The notes: generated by a model from the letters alone, not told the origin. Positions 43,089 to 51,918 are shown, counted from the stretch's first letter. The stretch: 64,000 bases of DNA from Paenibacillus ginsengarvi (GCF_003626695.1 NZ_RBAH01000016.1:1-64000), one strand, 5' to 3'. A program made the numbers and translations.

Positions 43089-43474
43089 ATGAATTTGAAA
43101 AAAAAGAAACTCCCAATCTTTCTTACAATTATTACTTGCATAACATTTAGCGTTGTACCTGCTTATGCGGCACCTACAGGCGTTACACAATTGTTTTTAT
43201 CGACCGCCTCTGGTCCCCTTGCCTCCTATTCAGACATAAATGGTGATAAGAGCTACAATAAATTGACACTCGTCCACCAGGTCGTCAAAGATAATAACTA
43301 TGCCAACCCATTATTTAAAAAGAATATTCCGATACCAATGTTTGGAACTTATCTTCGGGAGTACAGTATCACACTTGGGATTCAAGTGCTAATTACAAAG
43401 CTGATGGTACTTTTGAAGCGATACAGAACGGGTTAGTAGTGTGGAGCGGTAGTGATTATGATGACACTCTTTAA
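43089..43474 (+). pseudogene. Secreted small protein gene with a one-base frameshift
   Basis: The gene starts at ATG 43089 after AGAGGTG and encodes a signal peptide (LPIFLTIITCITFSVVPAYA). The frame then runs normally to NNYANPLFKK at a five-A run (43317-43321). There it leaves frame and ends in a nonsense tail at 43436. Adding one A to the run restores a sensible frame that continues EYSDTNVWNLSSGVQYHTWD...GTFEAIQNGLVVWSG and stops at 43474, giving 128 residues. So either the gene is broken by a lost A, the run is misread, or slippage restores the frame. Base use is AT-rich, unlike the flanking genes. Function unknown. Confidence 0.7.
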
Positions 43475-43500
43475 CAACAAGACTAAAGTCTAGTATCCAT

Positions 43501-43532
43501 TAGACAAGGGGGAGACAAATCCCCCTTGTCTA
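43501..43532 (+). terminator. Perfect hairpin before the solute-binding protein pair
   Basis: Thirteen bases (43501-43513) pair perfectly with 43520-43532 around GACAAA. It has no T-run and ends 16 bases before the next ATG, so it may be a terminator or a leader hairpin. Confidence 0.5.
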
Positions 43533-43548
43533 TTACCAAGGTGATGAA

Positions 43549-44895
43549 ATGAATAGAAATAGGATATCTGTTATATTCATGCTGCTAACGATCGGTTTTC
43601 TGTTAAGCGGTTGCTGGAAAACGCAGTCTCAAAAGGAATCACCATATTCTTCCCTGGTTAAGACAGAAAGCACTTTAATAAAAGTTCTGTATATCAATAA
43701 CGATAAATTTTACCGCGACTACGGCTTTTGGTTAAAACAGGGATTTCCGAATATCCAATTCGAAGTTGTGTCATACGAAGAAGCCATAAAGAAAAATGAT
43801 AAACAGTTATTGTTTGAAATCATAAACAAAGAAAATCCAGACCTGATCTCAATTGATCACAGTATATTTGAAGAACTGATCAAACGAGGGATGTTAATAG
43901 ATTTGGAACCGTTAATGGTTCGCGATCAGTACAATGTCGGGCAATTCGTTCAGCCTGTTATTGAATATTTAAGGCATGACGGTAAAGGCAGATTGTTTGG
44001 ATTAACACCGATTTTTAACAGCCGCGCATTATTTTATAATAAGACGTTGTTCGACCGTTATCAAATCCCTTATCCGAGCGAACGGATGACATGGCTCGAA
44101 GTTTTCGACACCGCCAAAAGATTTCCGAACCATGAAGTTTACGGCTTTGAATATCCTTTAAGCGACTTTAATCCGATGATCCTTGTAAATGAGATTTTGT
44201 TGACTCACGGTTTGTCCTATTGGGGACCGAACTCGAAAAAGTTAGTTCAGAGCAACCCCCAATTTGAAGCGATAATGAGTAAGGTCATAAACGCCTATCA
44301 GGAAGGTTACATATACAGCTCGGAACACCAGGACACGGAAACCGTAAATGTCGCTGCCGATGCCTCTTTGGAAGGGATGTTTTTATCGGGAAGAGCAGCG
44401 ATGACATACGGAAATTATTATTTTTTAAATGATATCGAAGCCGCAAGATTCAATAAAAGCGCCTCTTTTGACTGGAGTTTAGTTCCCGAGCCTGTCGACC
44501 GTGACAGTAAAGATTCCACATACAATTACACTCTTTATGACATCTTTGCCATTCACTCTAATGTCCGTAATCAAGATCTCGCTTGGGAAATATTGAAGTA
44601 TATCCACAGCGATCAATCAGCCAAAAACATATCTTTATCAGCCAACAGCGGAGGACTCTCCACTCTTCAGAATTATGTTACCGACAAATGGGGAAAATCA
44701 CTTTCTGCCTTTCATCAATTGCATCCGAAATTGGACGGTGAAGTTAAAATTCCGTTCAACAATGATTTAGCGGAAGCGGCAAAAAGGGCAACTCTTGACG
44801 TGTTGAGAGGGATTAGCTCCTCTAAAGAGGCATGGAATCAAATTTCCACTGTTGTTGAGGAACAATATGTAAAGCGCAATGAGGAGGCACCATGA
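43549..44895 (+). CDS. Extracellular solute-binding lipoprotein (family 1), first of a pair
   Basis: This 448-residue lipoprotein has a signal ending in LLSGC (lipid Cys at about residue 22). The fold marks are FYNKTLFDRYQIPYPSERMTW and DASLEGMFLSGRAAMTYGNYYF, as in sugar-binding proteins of ABC importers. It is AT-rich compared with the flanking regions. Its stop overlaps the start of a second binding protein by four bases. No permease or ATPase is encoded in the island, so it may work with a remote importer or as part of a sensing system. Confidence 0.88.
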   Translation: MNRNRISVIFMLLTIGFLLSGCWKTQSQKESPYSSLVKTESTLIKVLYINNDKFYRDYGFWLKQGFPNIQFEVVSYEEAIKKNDKQLLFEIINKENPDLISIDHSIFEELIKRGMLIDLEPLMVRDQYNVGQFVQPVIEYLRHDGKGRLFGLTPIFNSRALFYNKTLFDRYQIPYPSERMTWLEVFDTAKRFPNHEVYGFEYPLSDFNPMILVNEILLTHGLSYWGPNSKKLVQSNPQFEAIMSKVINAYQEGYIYSSEHQDTETVNVAADASLEGMFLSGRAAMTYGNYYFLNDIEAARFNKSASFDWSLVPEPVDRDSKDSTYNYTLYDIFAIHSNVRNQDLAWEILKYIHSDQSAKNISLSANSGGLSTLQNYVTDKWGKSLSAFHQLHPKLDGEVKIPFNNDLAEAAKRATLDVLRGISSSKEAWNQISTVVEEQYVKRNEEAP

Positions 44896-46157
44896 ACACG
44901 AGACGAATCTTAGTTTTTCTATGCTTGATCGTATGTTTCGGATCCGGGTGCAAAAAAAAGGAATCTCCAGATGTAATGATAAACTTGAATGAACAATATG
45001 CAATCACGGTAATGTATTATAGCGATCAGTCGTTTATTGATAAATACGGAAAATATTTCATGAAAAAATTCCCTACTATCAAGCTTATTATGATTCCTTA
45101 CCCTGCCGTTCGTGTAAACGAAGATATTGTTGCGATCATGTCCGAATATGTCAAACAGCATAATCCCGACATTTTATTCCTGCCTAACTATGGAGTTTAT
45201 CGCGACTTCGCGAGATCTGGAAAACTAACCGCTCTCGATGAATGGATAACGATAGATCGATATCCATTGGAGGATTACCATCAGGGCGTCTTGGATGTCC
45301 TTCGGTCGGCAGATGAACGATCTATTTATGGTTTATCTCCAACCTTTACTAGTAGAGTGTTGTTTTATAATAAGGAGCTTTTCGACAGCAACAATATCCC
45401 CTATCCTAGCAATCATATGACATGGATGGAACTTTTCAAGCTTGCATCCGTCTTTAAGCAGGGAAAAGGATTAGAGTTGGAATCGAATAAAAGCTATGAT
45501 TTGTTAAAGGAACTAGGCACTCGACAAGGGCTAACCATGCTTAACAACAACGGCACCAGTGCAAGATTAAACACCCCTGAATGGAAAGGGGTATGGGAGA
45601 CTGCCGCAACGGCATATCGGTATCAAAACCTGCAAACAAACAATCCTAATGGACAACCATCCTTTCTTAAGGGTACCAGCGCTATGTTTCTTGCAAATAG
45701 CTATAATATGGAGAATATCCCTTCTTCTATTTCATGGGGGGTCGTTACAGAACCCATAGACTCAAACAGAGAGAAAAGTTCATATTCTCTTTACCTGGAT
45801 GGCATATTTGCAGTTCATTCACAAGCGGATGAACGAAACAAACTGGCTGCTTGGGAATTTATCAAGTATATCAATAGCGAGGAAATGGCTTCTATCCTAC
45901 TCGAAGAAAGACCGAATACACCGACTTCCAGGAAAAATTCTTTCATGCAATATAATAACAAGGAGAAGGCAAGTGCATTATACGGTTTAACTTCATGGAC
46001 GAGACCTGTATTGGAAAAGGTTCCTCAAAGATTTTTCAATTCATTGGAAACGATTGCTGTTGAAAAACTGGATGGAGTGATAACGGGCAGTGTTTCCATA
46101 GAGGATGCTTTAATGGATCTACAGACTGAAGCGGAGAAAATATTAAGTGAAAAATAA
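44892..46157 (+). CDS. Extracellular solute-binding lipoprotein (family 1), second of a pair
   Basis: This 421-residue lipoprotein has a signal ending in FGSGC (lipid Cys at about residue 20). It has FYNKELFDSNNIPYPSNHMTWMELFKLA and a C-terminal block like that of its upstream partner, so the two come from a duplication. The ATGA overlap shows coupled translation. Two binding proteins without membrane parts is an unusual operon. Low GC points to transfer from another source. Confidence 0.88.
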   Translation: MNTRRILVFLCLIVCFGSGCKKKESPDVMINLNEQYAITVMYYSDQSFIDKYGKYFMKKFPTIKLIMIPYPAVRVNEDIVAIMSEYVKQHNPDILFLPNYGVYRDFARSGKLTALDEWITIDRYPLEDYHQGVLDVLRSADERSIYGLSPTFTSRVLFYNKELFDSNNIPYPSNHMTWMELFKLASVFKQGKGLELESNKSYDLLKELGTRQGLTMLNNNGTSARLNTPEWKGVWETAATAYRYQNLQTNNPNGQPSFLKGTSAMFLANSYNMENIPSSISWGVVTEPIDSNREKSSYSLYLDGIFAVHSQADERNKLAAWEFIKYINSEEMASILLEERPNTPTSRKNSFMQYNNKEKASALYGLTSWTRPVLEKVPQRFFNSLETIAVEKLDGVITGSVSIEDALMDLQTEAEKILSEK

Positions 46158-46182
46158 ATGAGCTTTTACTGAATGGCAGAAG

Positions 46183-46260
46183 TGTCCCCAAAAGTTAGAA
46201 AATATGATAATTAGGCAGCTTTTAGGGTATGGACCCGATTTTGTAGTGGGGCTCATGCCC
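46183..46260. mobile_element. Possible IS3-family end remnant
   Basis: TGTCCCCAAAAGTTAGA at 46183-46199 looks like the terminal repeat of IS3-group elements, and the next 60 bases show no gene. No transposase frame remains, so this would be only an end fragment. It lies at the right edge of the AT-rich island. The assignment rests on memory of such ends. Confidence 0.4.
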
Positions 46261-46304
46261 TTTAGTTCTGAATTTTTTACTTTTCCATTATTTGAAAATA
46301 AAGA

Positions 46305-46351
46305 AACTGCGCCTCCAATGTTAGATCGTGTCTAACAATTGAGGTGCAGTT
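46305..46351 (-). terminator. Long hairpin after gdhA
   Basis: A 21-bp stem with three mismatches (46305-46325 / 46331-46351) is followed on the minus strand by TTTCTTTATTTT. A second hairpin (46385-46391 / 46406-46412) lies between it and the gdhA stop. Confidence 0.65.
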
Positions 46352-46451
46352 CTAACGGGCAACTTTTACCGCGAACGAAGTGCAAGTGGCGGGGCTGTAG
46401 CCGCTCGCCACTATTAATGAACTTCGAAGCAGTGCTTCCCTTTCGGGCGAG

Positions 46452-47828
46452 TTATACAATACCGTGCAAAATCATAGCGTCCGCTACCTTCAGGAAGCCG
46501 GCAATGTTGGCGCCGACCACCAGGTTTCCGGGATGTCCATACTCTTCAGCCGCTTTGACGCTGCTGCGATAAATGTTTTTCATAATATGGTGCAGCTTGT
46601 CGTCCACTTCGTGGAATGACCACGAATAACGCATGCTGTTTTGAGCCATTTCGAGTGCGGATACGGCTACGCCGCCTGCATTGGCTGCCTTGGCCGGTCC
46701 GAATTGAACGCCTGCGGCAAGGAACACTTCGATCGCTTCCAGCGTGGAAGGCATGTTCGCGCCTTCGCCGACCGCTTTTACGCCGTTTGCGACCAGCAGC
46801 TTCGCCGCATCCTCGTCGATTTCATTTTGCGTTGCGCAAGGAAGCGCGATGTCGCAAGGAATCGACCAGATGCCGGTGCAGCCCTCCGTATAAGTAGCGC
46901 CCGGATGCTCCTTCACGTACTCGCTGATCCGTTTGCGCTCCACTTCCTTAAGACGCTTCACCGTATCAAGCTTGATGCCGTTCGGATCGTATACGTAGCC
47001 GTTGGAATCGCTGCATGCGACTACTTTGGCGCCGAACTGCTGCGCTTTTTCGATGGCATAAATCGATACGTTGCCGGAGCCGGAAACGACGACCGTACTG
47101 CCTTCGAAGCTTTCGCTGATCGAGTTCAGCATTTCTTGAACGAAGTATACGCAGCCGTAGCCGGTAGCTTCCGTTCTCGTCAAGCTGCCGCCATACACGA
47201 TGCTTTTGCCGGTCAGAACGCCTGCTTCGTTGCCGCTGCGGATACGCTTGTACTGTCCGAACATATAGCCGATTTCACGGGCGCCAACACCGATGTCGCC
47301 TGCCGGAACGTCAGTGTCCGGACCGATATAACGATACAGCTCGGTCATGAAGCTTTGGGTAAAGCGCATAACCTCGCCGTCGGATTTGCCTTTCGGGTCG
47401 AAGTCGGAACCGCCCTTGCCGCCGCCGATCGGTTGGCCGGTGAGCGAATTTTTGAAAATTTGCTCGAAGCCGAGGAACTTGATAATGCTCGCATTAACCG
47501 ACGGGTGGAAACGAAGTCCGCCCTTGTAAGGACCGATCGAGCTGTTGAATTGAACGCGGAAGCCGCGGTTCACTTGCACTTTGCCTTGATCGTCCACCCA
47601 TGGCACGCGGAACGAAATCACGCGCTCTGGCTCTACGATTCTTTCGAGGATGCCTTGCTTCATATAATGCGGGTGCTTGGCGAATACCGGAACAAGAGAT
47701 TCTACGATTTCTTTGACTGCTTGGTGAAACTCGCTTTCATGCGGGTTTCTTTTGACTACCGTTTCATATACGCCGCGCACATAGTCTTGGGCTGCCGCCG
47801 TATTCAGTTCGGATTGCACAATTGCCAT
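46452..47828 (-). CDS. gdhA: NADP-specific glutamate dehydrogenase
   Basis: This 458-residue enzyme makes glutamate from 2-oxoglutarate and ammonium. It is of the short hexameric type: the catalytic and substrate blocks QFNSSIGPYKGGLRFHPSVN, QPIGGGKGGSDFDPKGKS and VPAGDIGVGAREIGYMFGQYKR are complete, and the cofactor domain has VVVSGSGNVSIYAIEKA. I start at ATG 47828 with AGAGGGG upstream. The gene is 130 bases downstream of a tiny membrane-protein gene that lies behind a c-di-AMP riboswitch; read-through would place glutamate synthesis under c-di-AMP control. Confidence 0.95.
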   Translation of the reverse strand: MAIVQSELNTAAAQDYVRGVYETVVKRNPHESEFHQAVKEIVESLVPVFAKHPHYMKQGILERIVEPERVISFRVPWVDDQGKVQVNRGFRVQFNSSIGPYKGGLRFHPSVNASIIKFLGFEQIFKNSLTGQPIGGGKGGSDFDPKGKSDGEVMRFTQSFMTELYRYIGPDTDVPAGDIGVGAREIGYMFGQYKRIRSGNEAGVLTGKSIVYGGSLTRTEATGYGCVYFVQEMLNSISESFEGSTVVVSGSGNVSIYAIEKAQQFGAKVVACSDSNGYVYDPNGIKLDTVKRLKEVERKRISEYVKEHPGATYTEGCTGIWSIPCDIALPCATQNEIDEDAAKLLVANGVKAVGEGANMPSTLEAIEVFLAAGVQFGPAKAANAGGVAVSALEMAQNSMRYSWSFHEVDDKLHHIMKNIYRSSVKAAEEYGHPGNLVVGANIAGFLKVADAMILHGIV

Positions 47829-47959
47829 TTCAAGTATTCCCCTCTCATCTGGACAAAATATCGTCGATTGTATCCAATACAAGTATCTTATTAGCTAATT
47901 GCGGCATAAACAATGCGCGATTTAGATGAACTTCATGCCAAATCGAGATAAGGGAATCC

Positions 47960-48148
47960 TTATTTTACCCACACCGATACGACCGATGCCAGAACGATCG
48001 CTTGCGCCAGAGAGAATACTACCATTTTTCGCCAGTCGTTTCGGATGAAAGGTCCGCCTCTCGACAGCCGAAGCCCTACGAACGGGATTAATAGCAATCC
48101 GAGCACGAACAACAAAATAAAACTGACCATAAACACGTACATGAACAT
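47960..48148 (-). CDS. 62-residue two-helix membrane protein under a c-di-AMP riboswitch
   Basis: I do not recognise this protein. It has two hydrophobic helices (VSFILLFVLGLLLIPFVGL and MVVFSLAQAIVLASVVSVWV) joined by a loop, RLSRGGPFIRNDWRKM, with net positive charge. The ribosome site is GGAGGGG seven bases before the ATG. It is the first gene after a c-di-AMP riboswitch with its own terminator. Genes behind this riboswitch usually handle potassium, osmolytes or wall turnover, so it may be a small subunit or regulator of an ion or solute system. Confidence 0.75.
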   Translation of the reverse strand: MFMYVFMVSFILLFVLGLLLIPFVGLRLSRGGPFIRNDWRKMVVFSLAQAIVLASVVSVWVK

Positions 48149-48224
48149 GTACCCCTCCGGTTATACGTTATGCAAAAACGATCGTTAACGTCTGGCACGG
48201 CTTGCAGGACCCCGAAATTTCAGC

Positions 48225-48263
48225 ACAAAAAAGCCGCAGGAAAGAGGACCTTTCCCGCGGCTT
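48225..48263 (-). terminator. Riboswitch expression-platform terminator
   Basis: On the minus strand a 14-bp stem with one mismatch (48231-48244 / 48250-48263) is followed by T6. It sits between the aptamer and the 62-residue gene, as expected of a transcription-off switch. Confidence 0.82.
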
Positions 48264-48284
48264 CGTAGACATGGCAAATAAGCC

Positions 48285-48480
48285 AGTACGACTGCGCGTA
48301 ACGGTTGCCTCTCCTAAACGCTTGCGAGGTTAGCTGACGGATTCGGACGTTGGAGTCGCCCTACGCGTTGTCCTCAAGGACCATGCGATTCACCCCATGA
48401 TTAACACAGCTTGTTACAGCTTGCGAAATCGGTTGGTTCCCCCGTTCCTGCCACTAGCAGAATTCAGCGAATGCAGACAT
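48285..48480 (-). ncRNA. ydaO-yuaA type c-di-AMP riboswitch
   Basis: On the minus strand three blocks of the ydaO consensus come in the right order: GGGGGAACC (48443-48435), GGGGTGAATCGCATGG (48396-48381) and CCGAATCCGTCAGCTAACCT, continuing CGCAAGCG (48346-48319). These form the two ligand pockets and pseudoknot of the aptamer. c-di-AMP binding favours the terminator at 48225-48263, so low c-di-AMP should switch the downstream gene on. Edges are approximate. Confidence 0.9.
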
Positions 48481-48487
48481 ATTGAAT

Positions 48488-48516
48488 ATGTATGAACTAT
48501 ACTCCTTCCCTGTCAA
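48488..48516 (-). promoter_or_regulatory. Promoter of the riboswitch transcript
   Basis: On the minus strand TTGACA (48516-48511) is followed after 17 bases by ATACAT (48493-48488), placing the transcript start just before the aptamer. Confidence 0.55.
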
Positions 48517-48666
48517 ACTGTAAAGCTCGGGAAGGCCCTGTTAACCCGGTTATTCCGCCGTCCCGCCGAGAGGCAGCGGTTACAATCGCCCATATCGGGT
48601 TATTGCTCTCGTTCTCTGTCTTGTCCTGCCTTATGTATCATGCAGGAGATTTTCGCCGGCCGTTTG

Positions 48667-48695
48667 TTGACTTCGAGTACGGTGAAACCTATACT
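48667..48695 (+). promoter_or_regulatory. Sigma-A promoter of the DsbA-like gene
   Basis: TTGACT (48667-48672), 17 bases, TATACT (48690-48695). Downstream, before the gene, lies GTAAC-N7-GTTAC, a small dyad that may bind a regulator. The rest of 48530-48666 shows no gene. Confidence 0.65.
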
Positions 48696-48774
48696 GAAAG
48701 CAAGCTTCATGTAACCAAATCTGTTACTGGAATGGGAATTTTAATAAGACTTATGGAATGGGGGCATTCTACAG

Positions 48775-49512
48775 ATGAAAATCGAAATTTGGTCGGATTA
48801 TGTATGTCCGTTCTGCTATATCGGCAAACGCCGCCTGGAACAGGCGATCGGGTTATTTCCGCACCGCGGCGAGCTGGAGATCGTATACCGCAGCTTCGAG
48901 CTGGACCCGAATGCGAAGCCGTATACGTCTGGCACGATCTATGACTCTCTCGCCGCCAAATTCGGCGTAAGCGCGGGGGAAGCGAAGGCGATGACTGCGA
49001 ATATCGCGGAGCAGGCGAAGGCGCTGGGGCTCGATTATCGCTTCGATACGATGAAGCCGACAGGTACGTTCGACGCCCACCGGCTCGCTTTTTTCGCCGC
49101 CGGAAGCGGCAAAGCGGAGGAACTGACGGAGCGATTGCTGAAAGCGTATTTTACCGATTCCGAGCACATCGGCGACCGCGATACGTTAGTCCGCCTGGCT
49201 GCCGAGACTGGGCTGAATGCAGAGGAAGCGAGAAGGTTTCTGGAGAGTGAGGAAGGCGGGGCGGAGGTTCGCTCCGATGAACGCGAAGCGGGCGCCTTGG
49301 GCGTCCGGGGCGTGCCGTTTTTTGTCATTAATCGCAAATATGCCATTTCCGGTGCACAGCCCACAGAGCTTTTTCTGGATACGCTTTATAAAGCGTGGAA
49401 TGAAGAGCATCCGCTCATTTTCGTTGACGGTGCGGACGGCGAAGGGGCGGGCGAACTATGCGAAGACGGCTCTTGCGTTATTCCGCCGCGCGATTCCGGC
49501 CGCCCTTCGTAA
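48775..49512 (+). CDS. DsbA family oxidoreductase (FrnE-like)
   Basis: This 245-residue cytoplasmic protein has a thioredoxin fold with a helical insert. It starts IEIWSDYVCPFCYIGKRRLE with the redox motif CPFC and has the cis-Pro in GVRGVPFFVINRKYAISGAQP, as in FrnE and 2-hydroxychromene isomerase relatives. Two more Cys (CEDGSC) near the C-terminus may form a second redox pair. FrnE proteins are disulfide isomerases linked to oxidative stress. A clear promoter precedes it. Confidence 0.9.
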   Translation: MKIEIWSDYVCPFCYIGKRRLEQAIGLFPHRGELEIVYRSFELDPNAKPYTSGTIYDSLAAKFGVSAGEAKAMTANIAEQAKALGLDYRFDTMKPTGTFDAHRLAFFAAGSGKAEELTERLLKAYFTDSEHIGDRDTLVRLAAETGLNAEEARRFLESEEGGAEVRSDEREAGALGVRGVPFFVINRKYAISGAQPTELFLDTLYKAWNEEHPLIFVDGADGEGAGELCEDGSCVIPPRDSGRPS

Positions 49513-49518
49513 AAATAA

Positions 49519-49570
49519 CCCCACAAAGTGGAGCCATGGCTTCGAAGCTTATTCCAATTACTTTGCGGGG
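49519..49570. repeat. Dispersed hairpin repeat (CCCCACAAAGTGGAGCC type)
   Basis: CCCCACAAAGT (49519-49529) pairs with ACTTTGCGGGG (49560-49570) with one mismatch. The core CAAAGTGGAGCCATGG(C)TTCGAAGCT is shared with 41802-41827. It may also act as a terminator between the DsbA-like gene and the kinase gene. Confidence 0.65.
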
Positions 49571-49626
49571 AGCCCCGAAACTTATAAATTCTATTGAGGT
49601 AAAACGCCGGGCCGGCGCGCGGGACT

Positions 49627-50937
49627 TTACGGCATAACCGGTTTCTCCTCCGCGGCGGCTGCAGGTGCCTGCGGACCTTCGATTCCGGGGAACGTTAGCG
49701 TATATTCCGTCCCTTTTCCTATTTTGCTCTGAATTTGAATCTGTCCGGCCATATTTTTAATAATGCTGAACGAAACCATCGTGCCAAGCCCGGTGCCCCT
49801 CTCCTTCGTCGAGTAATAAGGGGTGCCGAGCCTGGTTATTTGTTCTGCGCTCATCCCGCTGCCGTTATCCGCTATACGAATGACGATGCGGCCGCTTAGA
49901 TCGCCGGCGGCGCCCAGACGCAGCACCCCTTCGCCGTTCATCGCTTCGATCGCATTTTTGCCGATATTGATCAAGGCTTGCCTGAACTTGAATTTATCTC
50001 CGGTGATCCAGAGCGGCTCGTCCGTCAGCGAGCACGCAATTTCCACATTCTGATAATTGGCGTAGGAGAGTAAGATGTTGCGGATGTAGGCGATTTCGCG
50101 ATTCAGGTCGATAGGCTCGTTCGTTTCCGTCTCCGGTTTCGCCAGTGTCAAATAGTCCGATATAATAAGCTGCGCCCGGTCCAGCTCTTCCAAACATATT
50201 TTCTGATAAAACTTTCGTTTCCCCTCCTCCAGCCCGTCCTCGCCAAGCAGTTGAATAAATCCACGAACCGACGTTAGCGGATTGCGGATTTCATGGGCGA
50301 CGGAAGCGGCGATCTCGCTGACGATTTTGATCTTCTCGCTGTTCAGCACTTCCTGCTGGATGTATAAAATGCTGCGCAGCCGCTCGAAGACGAATACATA
50401 CAGAGCGCAAACCAGGCTTTGGAGCATGATAACGAGCATCGTGGATACGGTTTTGGTATCCAGAAGGGAAGCAGCCCCATATGCCATGCCCTCATACAAA
50501 ATCAGGACCGTCACGCGAATCAGAAAAAGCAGCGAAGCCGCGGCCAGCATTTTGCGATACAAGCTCAGCTCCATAAAACGGCGGATATACAAAGAAACGA
50601 ACAGCAGCGATGAAAGTATGGCGATCGTATAGATGAGCTGGTTGGAGTTGTCCTGCAGGAAGCGATAGAGGAGTAAAATCGCGTAAAGACCGAAAGCGAC
50701 ATGTATGCCGCCGTACAGCGAACCGATCGCTAACGGAATCGAACGAAAATCGAATATGGCTCCTTGCAGCTGCATCGGGAGCGACATCGATAAAACAAGC
50801 GCAAACGAAAATAAGAGGAAGCAAACGGTGCGGGTGTAGACGAACTTGCTCGTTCGTCTGTGCAAGAAAGGATAGATGAAGATGGGGAAAAAAATGATCG
50901 ATATATTCAAAAAGAATTCTTTTAGGATCAGTAGCAT
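49627..50937 (-). CDS. KinB-like sporulation sensor histidine kinase
   Basis: This 436-residue kinase has six hydrophobic helices in the first 190 residues, fitting the 5TM-LYT type sensor (FRSIPLAIGSLYGGIHVAFGLYAILLLYR). The kinase core has the H-box SVAHEIRNPLTSVRGFIQLL, N-box INIGKNAIEAM, G1 IADNGSGM and G2 KERGTGLG. These features match KinB and relatives that feed phosphate to Spo0F. No response regulator is adjacent, as usual for sporulation kinases. ATG 50937 is used; ATG 50949 is also in frame. Confidence 0.88.
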   Translation of the reverse strand: MLLILKEFFLNISIIFFPIFIYPFLHRRTSKFVYTRTVCFLLFSFALVLSMSLPMQLQGAIFDFRSIPLAIGSLYGGIHVAFGLYAILLLYRFLQDNSNQLIYTIAILSSLLFVSLYIRRFMELSLYRKMLAAASLLFLIRVTVLILYEGMAYGAASLLDTKTVSTMLVIMLQSLVCALYVFVFERLRSILYIQQEVLNSEKIKIVSEIAASVAHEIRNPLTSVRGFIQLLGEDGLEEGKRKFYQKICLEELDRAQLIISDYLTLAKPETETNEPIDLNREIAYIRNILLSYANYQNVEIACSLTDEPLWITGDKFKFRQALINIGKNAIEAMNGEGVLRLGAAGDLSGRIVIRIADNGSGMSAEQITRLGTPYYSTKERGTGLGTMVSFSIIKNMAGQIQIQSKIGKGTEYTLTFPGIEGPQAPAAAAEEKPVMP

Positions 50938-51054
50938 AATGCCCCCCATGAATCGGTTATGGCTGCTATTGGATACGTTACCATTTTACCATACATTCGC
51001 GTGAAACGATTCTATCGTGAGAACCTTACGAAAAAAGCCATCCTTACGTCGCGC

Positions 51055-51918
51055 TCACGCCCAGGTCAAAAAATCAAAATTTCTTTCAACTGCGGCAAGG
51101 ATCGTCGCATCCGTTACAAACTCTGCGGTCATCGTATCCGTATCCAAAACGGCCAGACTGCCGGACTGAATCGTCTCGGTCGGCTCCGTTCGTCTGGGAT
51201 CGCTGCGCGGAGGCAGCAAAATATTCAGGCCGAAGTAAGTCGTTCGGCCGAACGGGAGCGGTCCGATTCGCTGATGATAATGCCCGGCAAACAGGAATGC
51301 CGGCTCCATCCGCCGGATCAGTTCGGTAATGAGGGCGGAGCCTTGCGTCCTGCCGTGAAAATTGGTGCCGACTCCGTATGGCGCATCGTGCGTAACCAGG
51401 ATGTCAATCGCGCCCGGACCATACTCCATAAGCTTTCCGTACGCTTCCATATCGAGCGAGCGTTCGTCTCCGGGCGTACCCGTCTCGATTCCGCCCAAAT
51501 AAGCGATACGTTGTCCGCCTATGTCATGTATGGTTCCGTCGCGCACGTACCGGAACATGTCGATCTCATCCGCTGCCGTTTCATTGGCGTTCCGGTCGCC
51601 CAGCGACGACAAGTAGCCGAAATCTTCGTGATTGCCGCGAATGAACCGGATCGGGGCGCCGAGTTGAGACCGGATGCGGCATGCCTTGTCCAGAAGTGAG
51701 CGATCCGCCCGCACATATTTGCTGAAGTCAAGCTCCGTGGGGTCTTCCCGGACAAAACGGCTGGACCGGAGCGGCTCGTCCGGATTCGGGTATGCGCCGA
51801 AATCGCCGACCTGTACGATAAAGTCCAGACGGCGGCCTGTCACCTTCTGCCACTGCGCGAGTATGGCCATCAGATGGAACACTCGTCCATGAATGTCTCC
51901 TACGAATGCGATATTCAA
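51055..51918 (-). CDS. Metallophosphoesterase
   Basis: This 287-residue protein has all calcineurin-like metal motifs: VGDIHGRV, VQVGDFG, RFIRGNHEDF, LVTHDAPYG and LFAGHYHQ. It resembles protein-phosphatase-like or Ap4A-hydrolase-like bacterial enzymes. Its substrate cannot be told. It is single and lies on the minus strand upstream of the kinase gene by about 100 bases. Confidence 0.88.
   Translation of the reverse strand: MNIAFVGDIHGRVFHLMAILAQWQKVTGRRLDFIVQVGDFGAYPNPDEPLRSSRFVREDPTELDFSKYVRADRSLLDKACRIRSQLGAPIRFIRGNHEDFGYLSSLGDRNANETAADEIDMFRYVRDGTIHDIGGQRIAYLGGIETGTPGDERSLDMEAYGKLMEYGPGAIDILVTHDAPYGVGTNFHGRTQGSALITELIRRMEPAFLFAGHYHQRIGPLPFGRTTYFGLNILLPPRSDPRRTEPTETIQSGSLAVLDTDTMTAEFVTDATILAAVERNFDFLTWA

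Noticed and set aside
43317..43323. Programmed -1 ribosomal frameshift site
   Set aside because: The run TAAAAAG is not a canonical X XXY YYZ heptamer in the reading frame; a simple one-base loss is the easier explanation.
46641..47894. 417-residue plus-strand open frame opposite gdhA
   Set aside because: It mirrors the gdhA coding frame, has no motif and no ribosome site.
48492..48944. 150-residue open frame on the plus strand before and into the DsbA-like gene
   Set aside because: It runs antisense to the c-di-AMP riboswitch promoter and then overlaps the DsbA-like gene in another frame; the protein has no family pattern and no ribosome site.
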